Below are positions 1 to 10,439 of a stretch of 64,000 bases of DNA, in pieces. The notes under the pieces were generated by a model, which worked only from the letters and a program-made list of their open reading frames with translations, was not told the DNA's origin and did not search any database. Both the position numbers and the translations under genes were made by a program. The DNA comes from Dentipellis sp. KUC8613 (taxonomy: Eukaryota; Basidiomycota; Agaricomycetes; Russulales; Hericiaceae): positions 482,396 to 546,395 of the forward strand of contig NSJX01000002.1 in assembly GCA_002286715.1 (NCBI GenBank), written 5' to 3'. Each line of letters starts with the position of its first letter. Position 1 is the first letter of the stretch.

Positions 1-1066
1 GCTCGTCGACGCGCCGCTCGCGCTTCGGACTGCCGAGCTGGTCCTCGGTGGCGTGCGCGAGAGTGCCGGATGGTGCTCTACGAATCAGTCGCCTGCGCAT
101 GCGGAACCGCCCGTAGCCCCGTCTCCGCAAGCCACCCCCAGATCCGTCTTCTCCATGATGAAGTCCTTCAAGAACCGGATCTGCACGGCCAGCTCGTCGC
201 GCCCTGCATGCCCCGGTCCGCTCAGCGTGTCCGCGTCCGTGTCGTGCCCGCGCAGAGTCAGCAGCCCCGGCGCACGCGAGATGGCTGTCGTCGGAAGTCT
301 GCTCGAGTATTCGCTCCGCATACGCGGTGCCCAGATCCTCCAGTCTCGCCGCCGAGTCCTGCACGAGCTGCGCATTGTCTGCGTCGTCGGGGGATTGGGA
401 CTCCGGGATGCGGTCGTACGCACGGGCCGGGACAGAGGGCGCGAGCGCACCCAACCCGGCCCAACGTGCAAAGGCTCGAAACACGCCGCGCCCAGTCCAA
501 CAATCCTCATCCTGGCTTGCCCCCGCCGCCTGCGCCAGCCGCTCCCGCTGCACCCACGCCGCGCGCCTGCCCATCGCGCCTGCCCATCGCCACCGAACGC
601 CGTCTGCTCGCCCGCCTCGCGCGCGGCCCACTCGCGCGCAGATCGCAGCGGCGCGCGGCGCGCCCACTCCGCGGGCGATGAGCAGCTGCACGTACGCCGC
701 GACGGGGCAGATGCAGCCACTGCATGCGCCCGGGCCCGCGCGCGAAGAGCCGAGGAGCCAGTCGGTGAACTGGCGCTCAAAATCAATGTCTGCCTCTTCT
801 TCGTCCTTTGTATTCGAGCCGCCGGTGGAAGTAGCACGCGGTGCCGAAGAGGTCCGTCGCGTCGCCCTAGGCCTTGAACTGTGCGCTCTCCGATATCCAG
901 CGCGCGATGCCGCGGCGAGGGCGGCGGGCCGGTGTCTCCTGCTGAGAGGGCGGCGCGAGTTCTGGGGCGGTGCGGAAGGTCTTGATGTCGGCGAGGGGAT
1001 GATCTCGAGGACTAGTAGGGTCTGCAGCCGCGTATAGATGTCGTCGACGTCATTACTATTGGCCAT
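1..1066 (-). pseudogene. Decayed protein-coding locus, open at left edge
   Basis: From an ATG at 1066 one frame stays open to the window edge, but protein-like stretches sit in three different frames. Near 900 a convincing peptide (ARWISESAQFKA, then a TAG, then GDATDLFGTACYFHRRLEY) is in one frame. It continues as DEEADIDFERQFTDWLLG in a second frame. DELAVQIRFLKDFIMEKTDLG lies in a third frame and ends in a stop at 85-87. The last 60 bases encode LAHATEDQLGSPKRER, which closely resembles LAHANSDQLGSPRRER inside the zinc-finger regulator at 2087-4795. I infer a gene broken by a stop and frameshifts; no introns with good splice sites repaired it. Poor local assembly is an alternative. The ancestral function is unknown. 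Confidence 0.45.
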
Positions 1067-2086
1067 TTTAGCTTGATGGACCGATTTGCGTGTTACAGTA
1101 TGTGTGTGTGGTAGATGGATTGGCGGCTGGTGGTCTGCGCAAGATGAGTGCCGGGGCGCGAAGAGGATCAATACAGGGGCTGTTTCGAATGTCGTCGAAA
1201 AGAGGAAGAGTCACCCCACAGGCCTCAGGAGTAAGATAGCTTGACCGCGCTCGGATGTTTCACCGAGCTAGCACTTGTTCACGACGGTGAAGGCGGCGGT
1301 GATGGTGGTGGAGGTTCGAGGCAAGGAGAACAGTACTTATATGCGTAGTCTACTAAGCCATGGCCATGAGCATGGAATGCAAAACTAAATGACTCGGATG
1401 CGCGCATGCGCATACTCGCCACGCCCATATACATATGTATATACTATGCACGAGGTCGCACTCCAGCTTCACTTCACTTTGGCACTAGCAGTCGCTGCCG
1501 TCCCCGGGTCGCGCATTGAACGACAGGGCTCTACGCCATCAACAAGTCCATTGGCAGGATGGTATACTGAAACTAAAGCTAAAACGAAAACGAAAACTAA
1601 AACGCTACATCGTAATCTGCAATCTGCAATCTGTAATCTCAACGAACACTATAGCTATAGCTACGTACGACTACAACAACAGCTGAACAAAACACCAGTC
1701 CTTCGAACTCTGACAAAGTCCACACATGTACACACGCCAAAACGACACCAATTCCGAGCCGTCGACCAAGCTGCAGTTCAGACGCGGGCGAAGACAATGT
1801 CAATGTCAATAGCACCGGAACCGGTGCGGGACGTGATTATATATAACTTGAACGACATTGTACATCGCCCGCTCGCTCGCCCGCTCGCCAGTCGGACACG
1901 CGGACAGGGGCAGACACGGAGACACGAAACACGAGAGATAGAGACGGAAACGAAAACGAAATTACGTAGAACGAGAACGAGAACAAGAACGCGAACGCAA
2001 CGACGAGAACAAGAACAAGAAACAAACAACTCAACTCAACTCAACTCAACTCGCAAGCACCCCCCACCCACCCACCCAACCCCGAC
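1067..2086. other. Intergenic, no gene seen
   Basis: About 1 kb between two minus-strand loci. An open frame at 1389-2321 on the plus strand is low-complexity (Thr/Lys/Arg repeats from simple-sequence DNA) and overlaps the C-terminus of the regulator on the other strand, so I do not call it. The stretch contains A-rich and AGAACG-type simple repeats. Confidence 0.6.
1943..2051. repeat. Simple repeats: AGAACG-like hexamers, then AACTC units
   Basis: Imperfect hexamers of the type GAAACG/AGAACG run from about 1943 to 2025, followed by tandem AACTC pentamers at about 2029-2051. A smaller run of the same style (AAAACG units) is at 1566-1603. They lie just downstream of the regulator's stop codon. 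Confidence 0.7.
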
Positions 2087-4795
2087 CTACACCCCCCCGC
2101 CCTCCACCGTCCCGGGCGCACTCATCCTCCTCGCCCGACTCATACTCATGCTCTCCACCAACCTCTGCTGCTGGTGCCCACCCATGCCCATGCCCATCCC
2201 ACGCACCGCAACGCCCATCGGCGGCGGCGGGCCCATCTCCTCCGCCGGCGCCGGCGCGTCCGCCGCGTCCAGCGCGCTCTCCCCGCGCGCGTACCCGCTC
2301 ATCGCCGCGCGCTTCGAGTAGTCCGGCCCGAGCGTCTGCGACGGCAGCCGCTTGAACGACGGGCGCAGGCCGTCCTCCGTTCCCAGCCCTGTTCCTCCCG
2401 TCGTCGTGCCCGTGCCCGTGCGCTCCTGGTGCTGGTGCTGCCCCGCCGCGCTCTGATACTGCCCCTGCCCCTGCCCCTGCCCCTGCCCCGGCGCAGGCGA
2501 CGCGCTGCCCCGCCCAAACGCATGCGCAAGGCTGCTCGTCGTGCTGCTACTGCTCCCGGGGCGGCTCATCCCTGCCTGCTGCTGGTTATGCTGGTGGTGC
2601 GGGCTCGCGCTCGCGCTCTTCCCGTCCGAGCCCGAGCCCGAGCTCGCCCCTGTCCCTGCGGCCGCGCCCCGGCGGCGCGGCACGAGGTTGAGGTGCAGCG
2701 GCGCCTTGCGCGCGAGCACGGCCTGCTCGTACGAGCGCAGGTCCTCGGGGTCGTACAGCGAGCGCAGGCCGATGCCCACTCCATTTCCATTTCCATTGGC
2801 GTTGGCGTTCGGGTTCCCATTGGCGTTGGCATTCGCGTCGGGCGTCTTGACGCTCGGCAAACTCGCGACGCGCGCGAGGCCCCGTTCGCGCTCGCGTTCA
2901 CGCCGGGGGCTGCCGAGCTGGTCCGAGTTGGCGTGCGCGAGCGGCGTCGCGAGCGCGAGGCCCAGCGGCGGGCCGGACAGCGGCGTGCGCATGTACTGCT
3001 TCCACATCTCCTTGAGCTCCTTGAGCGTGCTCGGCGTCGTCTCCGGCATCTGTGCGTTCTTGTCGTTCCCGCCGCCGCCGCCGCCGCCGCCGTCGTCGTC
3101 GTCGTGGGCGGGCCAGTTGCCGTTCGCGAGCGCGTGCTCGAAGAAGGGCGCGCCCTGGCTGAGCCCGGCGAGCACGGCGGGGTCGTCGAGCGACATGAGC
3201 CCGAACGCGCTCGAGAAGCCGCCCTCGCCGTCGCCCCTGTGCGAGGACGCGGGGCGCCGCGGGTCGACGGGCGCGGGGCCGTAGTCGCCGGGCATGCCCT
3301 GGCCGTGGTGGTGGTGCTGCTGCTGCTGGTAGTCGCTGAGCGGGAGGTGGATGGAGGACGACGCGGCGGAGGAGGGCTGCGAGTGCCCGGAGGTGCTCCC
3401 GCCGTCGCTGCCGAGCGAGACGGAGCCGCGGCGGTGGCTGCTGCTGCTGCCGTGGTGGTGGTGGTGGTTCGCGTCCATGATGAAGGACAGCGGCGCGCCG
3501 TGGGCGTAGCCGTCGGTGCCGTAGTTCGGGAGCTGCTGCCCGGGCATGTAGTGCTCGTTGTTCTCTCTGGTGTACAGCTGTTGCGGCTGCTGCAGGGGCG
3601 ACGGTGAGCCATCCGCCGCGGCGAGAAAGTAGGGCGATTCTACCTTGTTATCGTCGTACGGATACCCCAGATCGCTTTGGATGCCGTAGTGCTGGCCCGT
3701 GTAGCGGGCGTTCGCAGAGGCTTGCTGTTGCTGCTGCTGCTGGATATCGCCGTACATCGCGGACGGCAGGCCCGCGCTGCTGCTCCTGCCGTTCATCGCG
3801 CCGATGCCCGCGTTCTGCGGGATGACGCCCTGGCGCGAGAGGAGCTCCGCCTGGGCCCTGTACCGCGCAGAGTAGTCGACGGCGTTCTCGAACGAGTCGC
3901 GATTGGGGCCGCCATGCATCGAGGCGCCGTCGAGGCCGCCGGCGCCGCCATAGTTGAACTGGGGGTTGTTCGGGAAGTTGAACTGGTGGTTGTAGACGCT
4001 GTTGTTCGCCGCGGGCGGGGCGAGCGCCGGGGCGGAGGGGCCGAGGAGGAAGGAGTCGGAGAGGCGGAGGGAGGCGGGGATGGAGGGGAGGGCGTTCAGG
4101 TTCGGGGTGACGGAGCTGGGGTCGTTGGGGCGGGCGGGGTGGCCGGGCCCTTGGGGTGCGGTCTGCCTGTGGAACTTGACGAAGGTGCAGCGGCATTTGC
4201 GGTGGACGCATTTGGCTGATAACGGATTGTGAGACGGCGGACGGGAGAAAAAAGGACGGAGGACTGACAACAGGGGTTCGCGCCGTCGCAGGGGAGGCTG
4301 GACTGGACGCACTGGTCGCAGGCCTGCTTAGAGGTGGTTGCGCGGCACGCGGAGGCTGCGCCCTTGCGGCGCGTGGGAGCGGATGTGACGGGGGGTTTCT
4401 CGTTAGCATGGCACTTGTTGATATGCCTGGAGAGAAGGTCGCTGTTGGAGTGGTGTGTGAGCGCCTTTTGGATGATGTGCGGGCGCAGAAGAAGATGGAT
4501 ACCTTCTAGCGAACTGATCGCCACAATGCTGGCACTTGTATGGGCGATCACCGGTGTCTGGGACGCAAAGGCGCAGCGGTGAGCATCGAAACGGTGGAGA
4601 GGCGGAGAAGTGGATTAGGAATTATGGAGGCGGGCGGCAGCGCGGTGGAGCGGCAACAAGGGTGGGCCTCCACTGGTGCGCGAGTCGCTAAGGCGAGGAA
4701 GGGAAAGGGTACGTACGGGAGCGCATATGGCGAGCAACATGTTGAGGACGAGTAAAGGTAGCTTGACATACAGGACACTTGTGGTCGCCGGCCAT
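2087..4795 (-). CDS. C2H2 plus Zn2Cys6 zinc-finger transcription factor
   Basis: Predicted exons 4717-4795, 4503-4557, 4269-4441 and 2087-4215 give 811 aa; all phases close exactly. The N-terminus has two C2H2 fingers (HKCPVCQATF...HVARHMRSH, then YKCQHCGDQF...LLSRHINKCH), joined by a Kruppel-like HTGDRPY linker split by intron 1. About residues 85-120 form a fungal binuclear cluster Cx2Cx6Cx5Cx2Cx6C, whose fourth Cys is completed across intron 3 (donor GTCAGT). The rest is low-complexity: poly-Gln near 3720-3745, poly-His near 3460, poly-Asp/Gly near 3065-3105, Asn-Ala/Asn-Gly near 2780-2840 and Gly-Gln near 2460-2495. No fungal_trans regulatory domain is visible. The finger pairing implies a nuclear DNA-binding regulator; its targets are unknown. 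A perfect TGACGTCA lies about 110 bp upstream of the start. Confidence 0.85.
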
Positions 4796-4903
4796 GGTGG
4801 ATGGAGCGTAGGGAGGAGAGAGAGAGAGAGTCGAGGATGATGGAGATGATGGCCTTCCTAGTCCGAGTCCATGTTTGTCCTTCTCCTCCACCGTGCGAAC
4901 CTC

Positions 4904-4911
4904 TGACGTCA
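4904..4911. promoter_or_regulatory. CRE-like palindrome TGACGTCA
   Basis: Perfect octamer 109 bp upstream of the zinc-finger regulator's ATG. This is the canonical bZIP (ATF/CREB) site; a role here is inferred only from position. Confidence 0.35.
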
Positions 4912-5093
4912 CACTCCTTTATCCTCGCTTTCATCGACGTTTTCCCGCTCAAGACGTACTGCTTCACCATGTTCTGTTCTCATTGACTGTGCTCTGTACA
5001 CTACGCCCGCTGCTGTCCCGCCGTCGTCGTCCTCGTCGTCCTCGTCGTCGTCGTCGCTGCCGTCCTCCAAGGTTAGGGGCATGACGCACACTC

Positions 5094-6280
5094 CTACGCC
5101 CGAGAGATCGTGGCTGAGATCAGCCCGCTGGGATGACGTCAGTCACCGCATTCGCACTCGCAGTCGCAGCCGGGCACCCGACTCACCTGGGTGCATCCAC
5201 CGGCACAAACACCTCCGCGGCCGCCCTGCTCGTCATCCAGTCAGCCTGTGTCCGTGCAGAGCTTTCGTCTCGTCGCCAAAACATATGTGGTGTGACCCCC
5301 ACGTGTCGCGCGATGCCCACCCCAGATAGCAGATCCCTCGTCTGCCGTCCCACCTGATAAGCACCGTGATGGCTCTCCACACTGCTCCCGCGCCTCTTTC
5401 CCAACCGCCCTCGTTACCATTGGCCCGCGCCATACAGCCCCCGTGATCGAAGCCGCGCCCCGACGTCGCTTCGCTTCGCCTCGACGTCGCTGCCAGCAGA
5501 CAATTGACGTGACCGTGTCACGCCCGTACGTACGCACGCACGCACCCCACAACACAGCAACCACAACAACAACAGCAGCAGATCACTCACGGCGTCAGAT
5601 TGTCCACCCCGATGTACCGCATGTCCACCGGGATATAGTGCTTGTTCGGCAGCGCGTAGCTCACGCTCGCCACGTGCTTGTCCTCCGCGAGCAGCCGCTG
5701 CGCCATCTTGTACAGCGTCGCCTGCGCACGCACGCACACACACACACGTTACCATCACTGCACCCGCGCCGCACGCCAGAATCGCCCGCACGCACCTGCA
5801 CGCTCGCACTCTCGTCGTGCGCGAACACGTCCAGCGTGATCGTGCGCGCCAGCGCCCCGACCCGCTCGTTGTCCCACACCGTGCCCGTCTGCCGCGCCCG
5901 TCAGTCACTCGCTCGCGTGGCCCGCGAAGCACCGGTTGCCGGCGACCCGCGCCTCGCACGCAAAGAACACGACTCACCTCGTCCGCGCCCGCCACGTTCG
6001 CCGCGCCAAACTCGAGCTTCTTCGCGTCCGTCGGCGCTTTGATCGCGACCGGCGCAAAGCGGTACGTGAGGTCGACCGACGTGCTGAAGATGCGGTCGTC
6101 GACCTCGCCGAGCGTCGTGTACTCGTCGCGCACGAAGCCCTCGAACGCCGAGCCCGTCGTCTTGAGCACTGTCCACACCCGCCGCGCCGTCAGCGTCAGC
6201 CCCCATCCGCATCCTCGCGATCGCCACGCACCGAGCAAGTCGCGCAGCCCCGCCTCGACGCGCGCCACGAGCTTGTCCCT

Positions 6281-6317
<37 letters not shown>

Positions 6318-7038
6318 TCCACCTCGACCCTGACGACCTTCTTCTCGTCCCCGTCGCGCCAGAACGCGTGCGTGTGCTCGCCGGTAGCGGAGGAGTCCGC
6401 CGGGATGCGCGCCCAGCGCAGCTGCTCGACGGTCACGAACGCCTTGCTGATGTGCGCGTAGCGCGCGACGAGGTGCGTGCCGAGGTGCAGCGCGAAGCGC
6501 GTCGGGTCGAGGATGTGTGGGGACGTCTTGGCGAGGTCTGTGTGTGCGCGTGCGTGCGGGGGTGGCGTGGGTGGGTGGGGTAGAGGAGAGGGGAGGAAGG
6601 AGAAAGGGGGTGTTAGTGTGGATTCTGCCGCGGAAGAGGAGTGGATGGATGTACAGTATGTGATATTCTTGACTGCAGCACAATCCACGTCCGTCAATCA
6701 GCCCACACCGCCCGTATACCAACACCACACAACACAAAGGAAGCACGCACTCGAGTCGGTAGCGACCACGACCGAATTGTCCGCCTGCGTGTAGCTGCGC
6801 GGTGCCCTCGAATCAGCACGAGTGCCTGAGCGGGGTGACCGACGCACCTCGTATCGATCGCGCCCTCGAGCAGCGCCGTGACGTTGTACTCCACGACGCG
6901 GTGCACGGACGGCGTGCCCGGCTCGCGCACGACGCGGAACACGCGCACCTTGTCCTTGCCGTAGCGCGCGTGCGCGAGCACGCCCGGTTCGCCCGTCGTT
7001 GTAGTCGTCGTCGTAGTGGTAGTCGTCGTACTAGCCAT
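5094..7038 (-). CDS. uaZ: Urate oxidase (uricase)
   Basis: Oxidises urate to 5-hydroxyisourate in purine catabolism. About nine exons. The first (6848-7038) starts MAST followed by a poly-Thr run from a microsatellite, then YGKDKVRVFRV with the catalytic Lys. Exon 2 (6751-6794) carries YTQADNSVVVATD with the catalytic Thr, exon 3 is only 18 nt (6655-6672), and exon 4 begins at 6537. The second half has FEGFVRDEYTTL, TGTVWDNERV, LYKMAQRLL and LPNKHYIPVD, which holds the Asn and His of the active site. The end is read as NLTP, AAAEVFVPVDAPS, then GLISATISRA and TAG. The intron before AAAEVF is about 360 bp, long for this genome. The C-terminus is SRA rather than the SKL-type peroxisomal signal. 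Exon 4 also has a Gly-Ala repeat. Likely nitrogen-regulated through the GATAA sites upstream. Confidence 0.93.
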
Positions 7039-7330
7039 TGTCTTCTCTTCTCCTATATTGCGCTGGGTGTGCTGGGTGTGCTGTGATGCTCGCCTGTGGG
7101 TGTGCAAGTGAGGTTGAACGGGCGGGCGCAGTTGGATCAGCATTTTATCGCCGCAGCGGCGGGCCTGGACGCACCTGGGCGAGGACGAGGACGCGGCGGT
7201 GTGATACTGATATCTTCGGACGTCGGTCCTGGCGCTGGCGCTGGCACTCCGTTCCGGCTGTTATCGCCAGACTCCAGTGCCTTGCCACGGAATGGTCGTG
7301 GGCGTCTGACTCTGGGGAAGATAAGCAGTG

Positions 7331-7342
7331 CACGTGCACGTG
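7331..7342. promoter_or_regulatory. Two tandem CACGTG E-boxes
   Basis: CACGTG at 7331-7336 and 7337-7342, back to back. This is the palindromic bHLH recognition sequence; the responding gene is undetermined. Confidence 0.35.
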
Positions 7343-7356
7343 CGGGGTGGAGGGGA

Positions 7357-7367
7357 GATAAGATAAG
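7357..7367 (+). promoter_or_regulatory. Overlapping GATAAG pair
   Basis: Two GATAAG motifs overlap by one base, with three more GATAA cores within about 220 bp. GATA factors of the AreA/NIT2 type control nitrogen-source genes including uricase in ascomycetes; binding here is an inference. Confidence 0.4.
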
Positions 7368-7552
7368 ATTAGATCGACCGAGGCGCGGCGGTTACAGTGT
7401 GCTTGGGTCACTCGGGCGGACCCGGACTCGGCGCGGGCGCAGGCAAACCTTTCCCATCCGCGTCGCTGTCGTCGTCGCTCATCTCGTCACCGTCGTCGCC
7501 CCTCCCTTCTCTCTTCACCCTCCCTCACCAAAAAACCAACCCCTACACAACC

Positions 7553-8466
7553 ATGCGCCCCGCCCCCTCGACCTTCCGCCCGGCCCTCCGACTGCGCGCG
7601 GCCGCCCAGCGCCGCCTCGCATCCACCAGCAGCGAGGCCGCACAGAAGAAGGCGCAGGATGCGCTCGGCGCGGCGCAGCGCGGCGCGGAGAAGGCGTGGG
7701 CGCAGACGCAGAAGCTGCTCGGCCCCCTCGGGGAGCGGTTCGGCAGCCTGCTCGGCGGTGCGTTCCCCTCTCCCTCACTCACTCATCTATCCCGACTCCA
7801 AGTCTGACTTTCCGTTCCCCTCCCACCACGCACTGCCCGACCTCCCACCACACCACTGGCCATGCAACTCTCGATACGCACGGCGCTCCACACGCCCGAC
7901 GCGGCATGATGCACCGTATGCGCGCGCAGCCTACCGCCAGCCGCTCACCTACAACCTCTCCGTCGCGCGCGAGGTGCTGAAGCAGATCTACGTCGCGGAG
8001 CGCCTCGCGCCGCCCGCGTCGCTCGCGCAGGTGTCCGGCGCGTACGGCACGCTCCTCGCGCGCGCGCGCAGCCCCGCGTACTGGCGCGAGCTGCTGCGCT
8101 CCGGCGAGTGGGCCCGCGTCGGCGTGTATGCCGTCGAGGCGTATGGGATATACAAGGTGCGTGGGCGGGCTCTTTTCGCTTTCGCTGCAACGGATCCCCC
8201 TTTTCTGCGCGCTCTCGCCGTTCCTGTCGCTTTTTTTTTTTTGCTGGCTTGCTGGCCTGCTGGTGTTTTCGTCTCCTTGGCGTCCTGCGCCCCTTTTCGC
8301 GCCCCCACATGCCCTGCACTCGCATCTCTGATGCTGTTACCAACCCTGTCTCGCTTTCCCCGCTTTGCTTGTCTTCGCCATACAAACGCTGACACACACC
8401 CCCTCCTCACAGATTGGCGAGATCATCGGCCGCCGCTCGCTCGTCGGCTACACCGTGCGCGACTGA
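7553..8466 (+). CDS. ATP20: Mitochondrial ATP synthase subunit g
   Basis: Exons 7553-7757, 7930-8156 and 8413-8466 give 161 aa. The N-terminus (MRPAPSTFRPALRLRAAAQR) is Arg-rich and free of acidic residues, as in a mitochondrial presequence. It is followed by an Ala/Lys/Gln helix typical of subunit g, and then a C-terminal segment (SPAYWRELL, WARVGVYAVEAYGIYK, IGEIIGRRSLVGY) with the single membrane helix that carries a GxxxG-like dimer motif. Subunit g sits in the inner-membrane Fo sector and supports ATP synthase dimers and cristae shape; it is not catalytic. Length fits the fungal family. A run of 11 T residues lies in intron 2. Confidence 0.88.
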
Positions 8467-9036
8467 GCGTAGAGCGACCGTGCACGACCGCGCGCGACCG
8501 CGCGAGCAAGCGTAGTGCGTTGTGATGCAGGAGCTCTCGGTGGTCGGTGGTTGGTGGGACACACATAGATCGATATCCGCCCGCGCCCGCGCCGTGTTCT
8601 AATACATACATGCGGGCAGGCAGTACTGCCTGTCTGCCTGTTTTTTTTTTTCCTAAAATCTTTCTTTCTTTCTTTGTGTTCGGATTCGTTGGTGGTGGGG
8701 GTTGGCGTGCGTGAGTCTTCCTGAGCCGTGCCGATGGCTACGACTTGTACCAGTGTGACGCCTCTGCATGCCGTGCTTAGAGTCCATTCATCTGCCAACA
8801 TTCGAACACCCAACATCCAACATTCACCGTCATTCAACCATCACAGTACAGCTCACAGTGCGCACTACACGACTGCGAACATCCATTTTTTCCGGCGCTC
8901 CACCGTAGGGAGGAATACACAACGACATGCATGCACTCGTATACGTACGCGTCAGTAGATGTCGTTTACGCGTAAGTAGATGTAGTTTACGCTCAACACC
9001 CCCTCCCAGTGCGCCCCGAGCACAACCGCAGACCAT
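8467..9036. other. Convergent 3' intergenic region, no gene seen
   Basis: 570 bp between the tails of ATP20 and the Pho88-like gene. It contains T-rich tracts (8641-8670) and CA/GT-rich simple sequence; several short frames here have no family features. Confidence 0.6.
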
Positions 9037-10083
9037 CTACTCGTCCTTCTTCGCGCCGATGCGCTTCTCCGCCTCGTCGATGGCGGCCTTGTCCGTCTGC
9101 GGGCCGGTGGCGCCTGCGGGTCGTTCGTTGCATGTTAGCATTTGACATGGCGTGACATGGCACGATACAGAAACAGGCAAAGAAGAGACAAAGACAGGGT
9201 AGGGTAGTGGGTATGATGGGGAAAGCAAGGAGAACAGACGCACCGCCGAAGAGCCCGGGGGCGGCCTTGAAGGGGCGCTTGAGGTCGCCCTCGGCGGGCT
9301 GGCCGAGGATGTGGAGCTTGACGGTCTTCGCGTCGTAGATGCCCTTGAGGCCCATGATGGCCTGCACGAAGAGCGGCTGCGTGTACTTCATGTACAGGTG
9401 CAGGAACGCCATCATTGCGATCGAGGTGTAGGCCGAGCGGATCTGCGTGCGGGGTGGGTGGGGGGAGGGGGGGGTCGTTAGTGGTTTGGTTGGTGGTTTG
9501 GGTGAGGAGGGAAGGAGGGGGAAGGAGAGAAGGAAGTACCAGTTTGGACGTCTCGGAGAGGTCGTAGTCGCGCACGGTCGTCGTGACGAGCTGCCCGGGT
9601 TCTTGGGTCTGCAAGGGAGGGGGTATGAGCGGGCGCGGGTATACGTGTTTATACTGCGGACGCGGATGCGCACCATGGGATTGGGGGCGTCGACTGGACG
9701 TCACAAAGTCAGTCAACCATCCAGCACCTAGTATCATTACCAAAGAACCAGACGCACCATATTTGAGCACCGTCTGGTCGTTCTTCGCCTTAACCTGCAG
9801 CACACACACAATGAGCTGGCGTCCACCAGCGCCCAAAACAGAAGACACGCAGCGCACCTTGTACGAGACGTAGAAGTACGTCGCGAGGATGACGAGCTGG
9901 CTGACGACGTAGCCGATGCGGACGTACTGCAGCACCTCGGGGTCGTCGAAGGGGATCTTGCGGGCGACTGCAACACGGCAGGCCGTCAGACATCAGACAT
10001 CAAACGCACAGCACGCGAGTGGCTGCAGACTTACCCTGCATGACGCCGAGCGAGATGGCCAGCTGCTGGATGGGTGCGTTCAT
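9037..10083 (-). CDS. PHO88: Pho88/Snd3-like ER membrane protein
   Basis: Multi-exon gene starting MNAPIQQLAISLGVMQ at 10083 and ending GAKKDE before a TAG at 9037-9039. Recognisable blocks in order are: VARKIPFDDPEVLQYVRIGY leading into a membrane helix (VSQLVILATYFYVSYK); VKAKNDQTVLKY; PKNPGQLVTTTVRDYDLSE; and SAYTSIAMMAFLHLYMKYTQ with LFVQAIMGLKGIYDAK, a second hydrophobic stretch. This matches fungal Pho88, an ER protein linked to phosphate-transporter maturation and, as Snd3, to SRP-independent targeting. The final residues KKDE fit a KKxx ER-retrieval signal, which is my inference. It shares a 356 bp divergent promoter with the Slm-like gene. Confidence 0.87.
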
Positions 10084-10439
10084 GGTGGCGTCGGGACGGG
10101 GGTGGGCGGGCGAGTGGGTGGGCGCGGGTGGTGGATGCGAGAGCGGAGGAGGCAGAGGACGGGCGCTCGCACACAGAATCCACGTATGCGCACGGGCGGC
10201 GTCCGCTTTCGGACGGCGCGCGGGCGACGTACGTGGCTCTGCGCTCCCCGGGGTTCTTTGCACACACAGCGCGGGGTGGCCGGGGACGCAGGTGCGGGGG
10301 CAGCGGCAGCGACTGACGTCAGGCGGGCAGACACTCTCGCCCGTGCTTATAAGCTTCCGAGTCCGCGTCCGCACCCTGCTCCAATCTCCATCCACCTCCT
10401 CTCCCGCTACCCCCGCAGCAACACACACACACACACACC
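10084..10439. promoter_or_regulatory. Divergent promoter with CRE-like site
   Basis: 356 bp between the Pho88-like and Slm-like starts. A perfect TGACGTCA is at 10314-10321, and CTTATAAG lies at about 10347 in front of the Slm-like gene. (CA)n precedes the downstream ATG. Confidence 0.4.

Larger units (their letters stand above)
7039..7552. promoter_or_regulatory. Divergent promoter between uricase and ATP20
   Basis: 513 bp separating two head-to-head genes. It holds GATAA cores at 7145-7149 and 7261-7265 (both as TTATC), 7320-7325, 7357-7362 and 7362-7367, and two abutting CACGTG E-boxes at 7331-7342. Close to ATP20 the strand is pyrimidine-rich with CACCAAAAAACC just before the start. Confidence 0.55.

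Noticed and set aside
1389..2321. 310-codon plus-strand frame
   Set aside because: Low-complexity translation of simple repeats, overlapping the opposite-strand regulator; no introns or family features.
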